Source of the DNA: Methanobacteriota archaeon
GTDB taxonomy: Archaea; Thermoplasmatota; Poseidoniia; Poseidoniales; Poseidoniaceae
Direction: 5' to 3'
NCBI GenBank assembly: GCA_018623995.1
Contig: JAAZUV010000067.1
Span: 1-7,292 of the forward strand
Length of the DNA: 7,292 bases
The notes under the pieces are model-generated. The model ran no database searches. It was given only the letters and a program-made list of their open reading frames with translations, and was not told where the DNA came from. This document shows, piece by piece, positions 6,123 to 7,292 of the stretch (positions within the stretch are counted from its first letter, which is position 1; every line of letters starts with the position of its first letter). A program made the position numbers and the translations under genes.

Positions 6123-6127
6123 GGTGA
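6123..6127 (+). promoter_or_regulatory. Ribosome binding site of psmA
   Basis: GGTGA, continuing as GGTGAGAT, lies five bases before ATG 6133 and is complementary to the archaeal 16S rRNA tail. Confidence 0.65.
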
Positions 6128-6132
6128 GATAG

Positions 6133-6855
6133 ATGCAACCGAGCGGAAGAGGATACGATCATGGAATTACAACATTTAGCCCAGATGGACGTTTGTTCCA
6201 GGTGGAATACGCTCGTGAGTCCGTCAAGCGAGGCACAACAACGGCTGGATTGAAGTTCAAGGAAGGCGTTGTCCTTGTCTGCGACAAGCGCATTGCATCA
6301 CGTCTCATCATTCCAGAGTCCATCGAGAAGATGTTCAAAATCGACGAACACGTCGGCGTAGCGACATCAGGGCTCGTTGCTGATGCACGACAGCTGGTTG
6401 CTCGAGCACGTGTCGAATCCCAAATCAACAGAATCACGTATGCTGACACTGTCCCAATCGATGTATTGGTCAAGAAAATCTGTGACTTTAAGCAGTCCTT
6501 CACACAATACGGCGGATCTCGTCCGTTCGGTACCGCTCTCCTCATTGGTGGAGTCGACGATGAAGGAATCCATCTCTATGAGACGGACCCATCTGGAGCC
6601 TACCAATCCTACCACGCAGGTGCAATCGGAAGCAACCGAAACACCGTCATCGAGTACTTTGAGAAGAATTGGAAGAGTGGAATGACGCTCAACGCAGCCA
6701 TGAAGATGGGGCTTGAAGCTCTTCGCTCGGCCAACGATACCGAACTCAATCGAGATGCTGTCGAAGTTGTCGTCGTTGATGGTAACGGCTACAGAATCCT
6801 CGACCGTGGAGAAGTGAACAAGCAACTTGACCGACTCAAGCCTCTTGAGGATTGA
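6133..6855 (+). CDS. psmA: Proteasome alpha subunit
   Basis: PsmA forms the two outer seven-membered rings of the 20S proteasome and gates entry of unfolded proteins to the beta-ring chamber. The 240-residue protein has the full alpha-type signature from Y8 to G34 (YDHGITTFSPDGR, LFQVEYARESVKRG). Residue K66 in SIEKMF matches the lysine that, in Thermoplasma, binds the C-terminal HbYX tail of the PAN ATPase and opens the gate. QYGGSRPFG (125-133) and AIGSNR (164-169) are further conserved blocks. As expected for an alpha subunit, there is no catalytic N-terminal threonine. The gene has its own promoter region and a clear ribosome binding site, and it is followed 36 bases later by an SBDS gene, a pairing common in archaea. 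Confidence 0.98.
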   Translation: MQPSGRGYDHGITTFSPDGRLFQVEYARESVKRGTTTAGLKFKEGVVLVCDKRIASRLIIPESIEKMFKIDEHVGVATSGLVADARQLVARARVESQINRITYADTVPIDVLVKKICDFKQSFTQYGGSRPFGTALLIGGVDDEGIHLYETDPSGAYQSYHAGAIGSNRNTVIEYFEKNWKSGMTLNAAMKMGLEALRSANDTELNRDAVEVVVVDGNGYRILDRGEVNKQLDRLKPLED

Positions 6856-6880
6856 GCATCAAGTCAGCATTCACTAGCCT

Positions 6881-6887
6881 GAGGTGA
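6881..6887 (+). promoter_or_regulatory. Ribosome binding site of the SBDS gene
   Basis: GAGGTGA lies four bases before ATG 6892. It serves as the in-window reference for the tiaS start: both have GAGGTG followed by five bases before the start codon. Confidence 0.75.
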
Positions 6888-6891
6888 CCAT

Positions 6892-7292
6892 ATGGTCAGT
6901 CTCGATAATGCAGTCCTTGCCCGACTTGAGAAAGGCGGCAAACGGTACGAAGCCTTGGTGGATCCAGACTTGGTCGAACAATGGAAGGAAGATGCATCCA
7001 CCATTGATTTGGATGACTTCATGGCCATGGATGAGATTTTTCATGATGCTCGTGCTGGAGAACGTCCAACAGAAGAGGCATTGATGAACACATTCCAAAC
7101 ATTGGATGTTGAAGCGATTCTCAACATCATCCTCGAGAAGGGTTCAATTCAGCTGACAACAGCACAGCGAAAGGCTCGTGTCGAGAACATGCGTCAGCAA
7201 ATCATCCACCACATTCACAGCCAAGCCATCGACCCGAAGAGCAAATCTCCACACCCACGAACACGCATTGAATTAGCGCTTGATGAATCGAA
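6892..7292 (+). CDS. SBDS-family ribosome maturation protein (partial, runs off right edge)
   Basis: SBDS (Sdo1 in yeast) helps release the anti-association factor IF6 from the large ribosomal subunit during maturation. An open frame of 133 codons continues past the end of the window. Conserved FYSH-domain features are visible. These include RLEKGGKRYEALVDP (residues 11-25), the SBDS-typical EIFHDARAGERP (48-59), then ILEKGSIQLTTAQRK (80-94). The second domain begins near residue 95 with the conserved IIHHIHSQAIDP (104-115) and PHPRTRIE (120-127). About half of the expected 230-240 residues are present. The start is fixed by the GAGGTGA site just upstream. The gene lies 36 bases after psmA on the same strand, so co-transcription is likely. 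In many archaea exosome genes (rrp4, rrp41, rrp42) follow this gene. Confidence 0.95.
   Translation, partial: MVSLDNAVLARLEKGGKRYEALVDPDLVEQWKEDASTIDLDDFMAMDEIFHDARAGERPTEEALMNTFQTLDVEAILNIILEKGSIQLTTAQRKARVENMRQQIIHHIHSQAIDPKSKSPHPRTRIELALDES

Larger units (their letters stand above)
5993..6132. promoter_or_regulatory. Divergent control region between dph6 and psmA
   Basis: This is the only intergenic gap over 100 bases in the window. For psmA, the TATA-like CATAAA (6095-6100) lies about 33 bases before the ATG, placing transcription start near 6122-6127. For dph6, CTTAATC (6027-6021, minus strand) could be a weak TATA element, placing its start near 5997. Two short inverted repeats lie next to these elements. 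Assignments rest on spacing only. Confidence 0.4.

Noticed and set aside
6159..6825. Minus-strand frames of 128 and 152 codons within psmA
   Set aside because: They are antisense to the proteasome alpha subunit and have no domain features.

Overview
The window is a densely packed chromosomal segment of an archaeon, most likely a euryarchaeon. The diagnostic genes are archaeal: the 20S proteasome alpha subunit, an SBDS-family ribosome maturation factor, TiaS (agmatidine synthetase for tRNA-Ile2), a diphthine--ammonia ligase (Dph6), a RadB-like RecA-fold protein and the N-terminal part of a probable archaeosortase A. Several ribosome binding sites are GAGGTG/GGTGA, which fit the archaeal 16S rRNA tail, while other genes have none. 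Moderate base composition, many small membrane proteins and near-zero intergenic space would suit a marine Group II (Poseidoniales-type) genome, but that placement is an inference from gene style, not from a marker comparison.

Layout. A probable archaeosortase gene (1-431, minus) runs off the left edge and is divergent from a HAD-family sugar/histidinol phosphatase (475-1095, plus). The phosphatase gene is followed one base later by tiaS (1097-2299), which appears to start at a non-canonical ATC codon. A small single-pass membrane protein (2321-2572) ends convergently with, and overlaps, a degenerate RadB-like RecA-fold gene (2555-3193, minus). That gene is divergent from a 71-residue tail-anchored-like protein (3218-3433). 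Next come a four-helix membrane protein (3506-3970) and adenylosuccinate lyase, purB (3993-5351). purB overlaps the 3' end of dph6 (5336-5992, minus). A 140-bp divergent control region with two inverted repeats separates dph6 from psmA (6133-6855), and an SBDS gene (6892 onward) runs off the right edge.

Functionally this is mostly housekeeping: tRNA decoding (TiaS), translation factor modification (Dph6 on EF-2), ribosome maturation (SBDS), protein degradation (PsmA), purine synthesis (PurB), and envelope protein processing (archaeosortase). The psmA-SBDS pair is the left end of the proteasome/exosome gene neighbourhood known in many archaea, so exosome genes may follow outside the window. 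I see no mobile element, CRISPR array, rRNA or tRNA. The points most worth a second look are the ATC start of tiaS, the RadB-like protein without a Walker A lysine, the inverted repeats at 3434-3498 and in the dph6/psmA control region, and the uncharacterised small membrane proteins.
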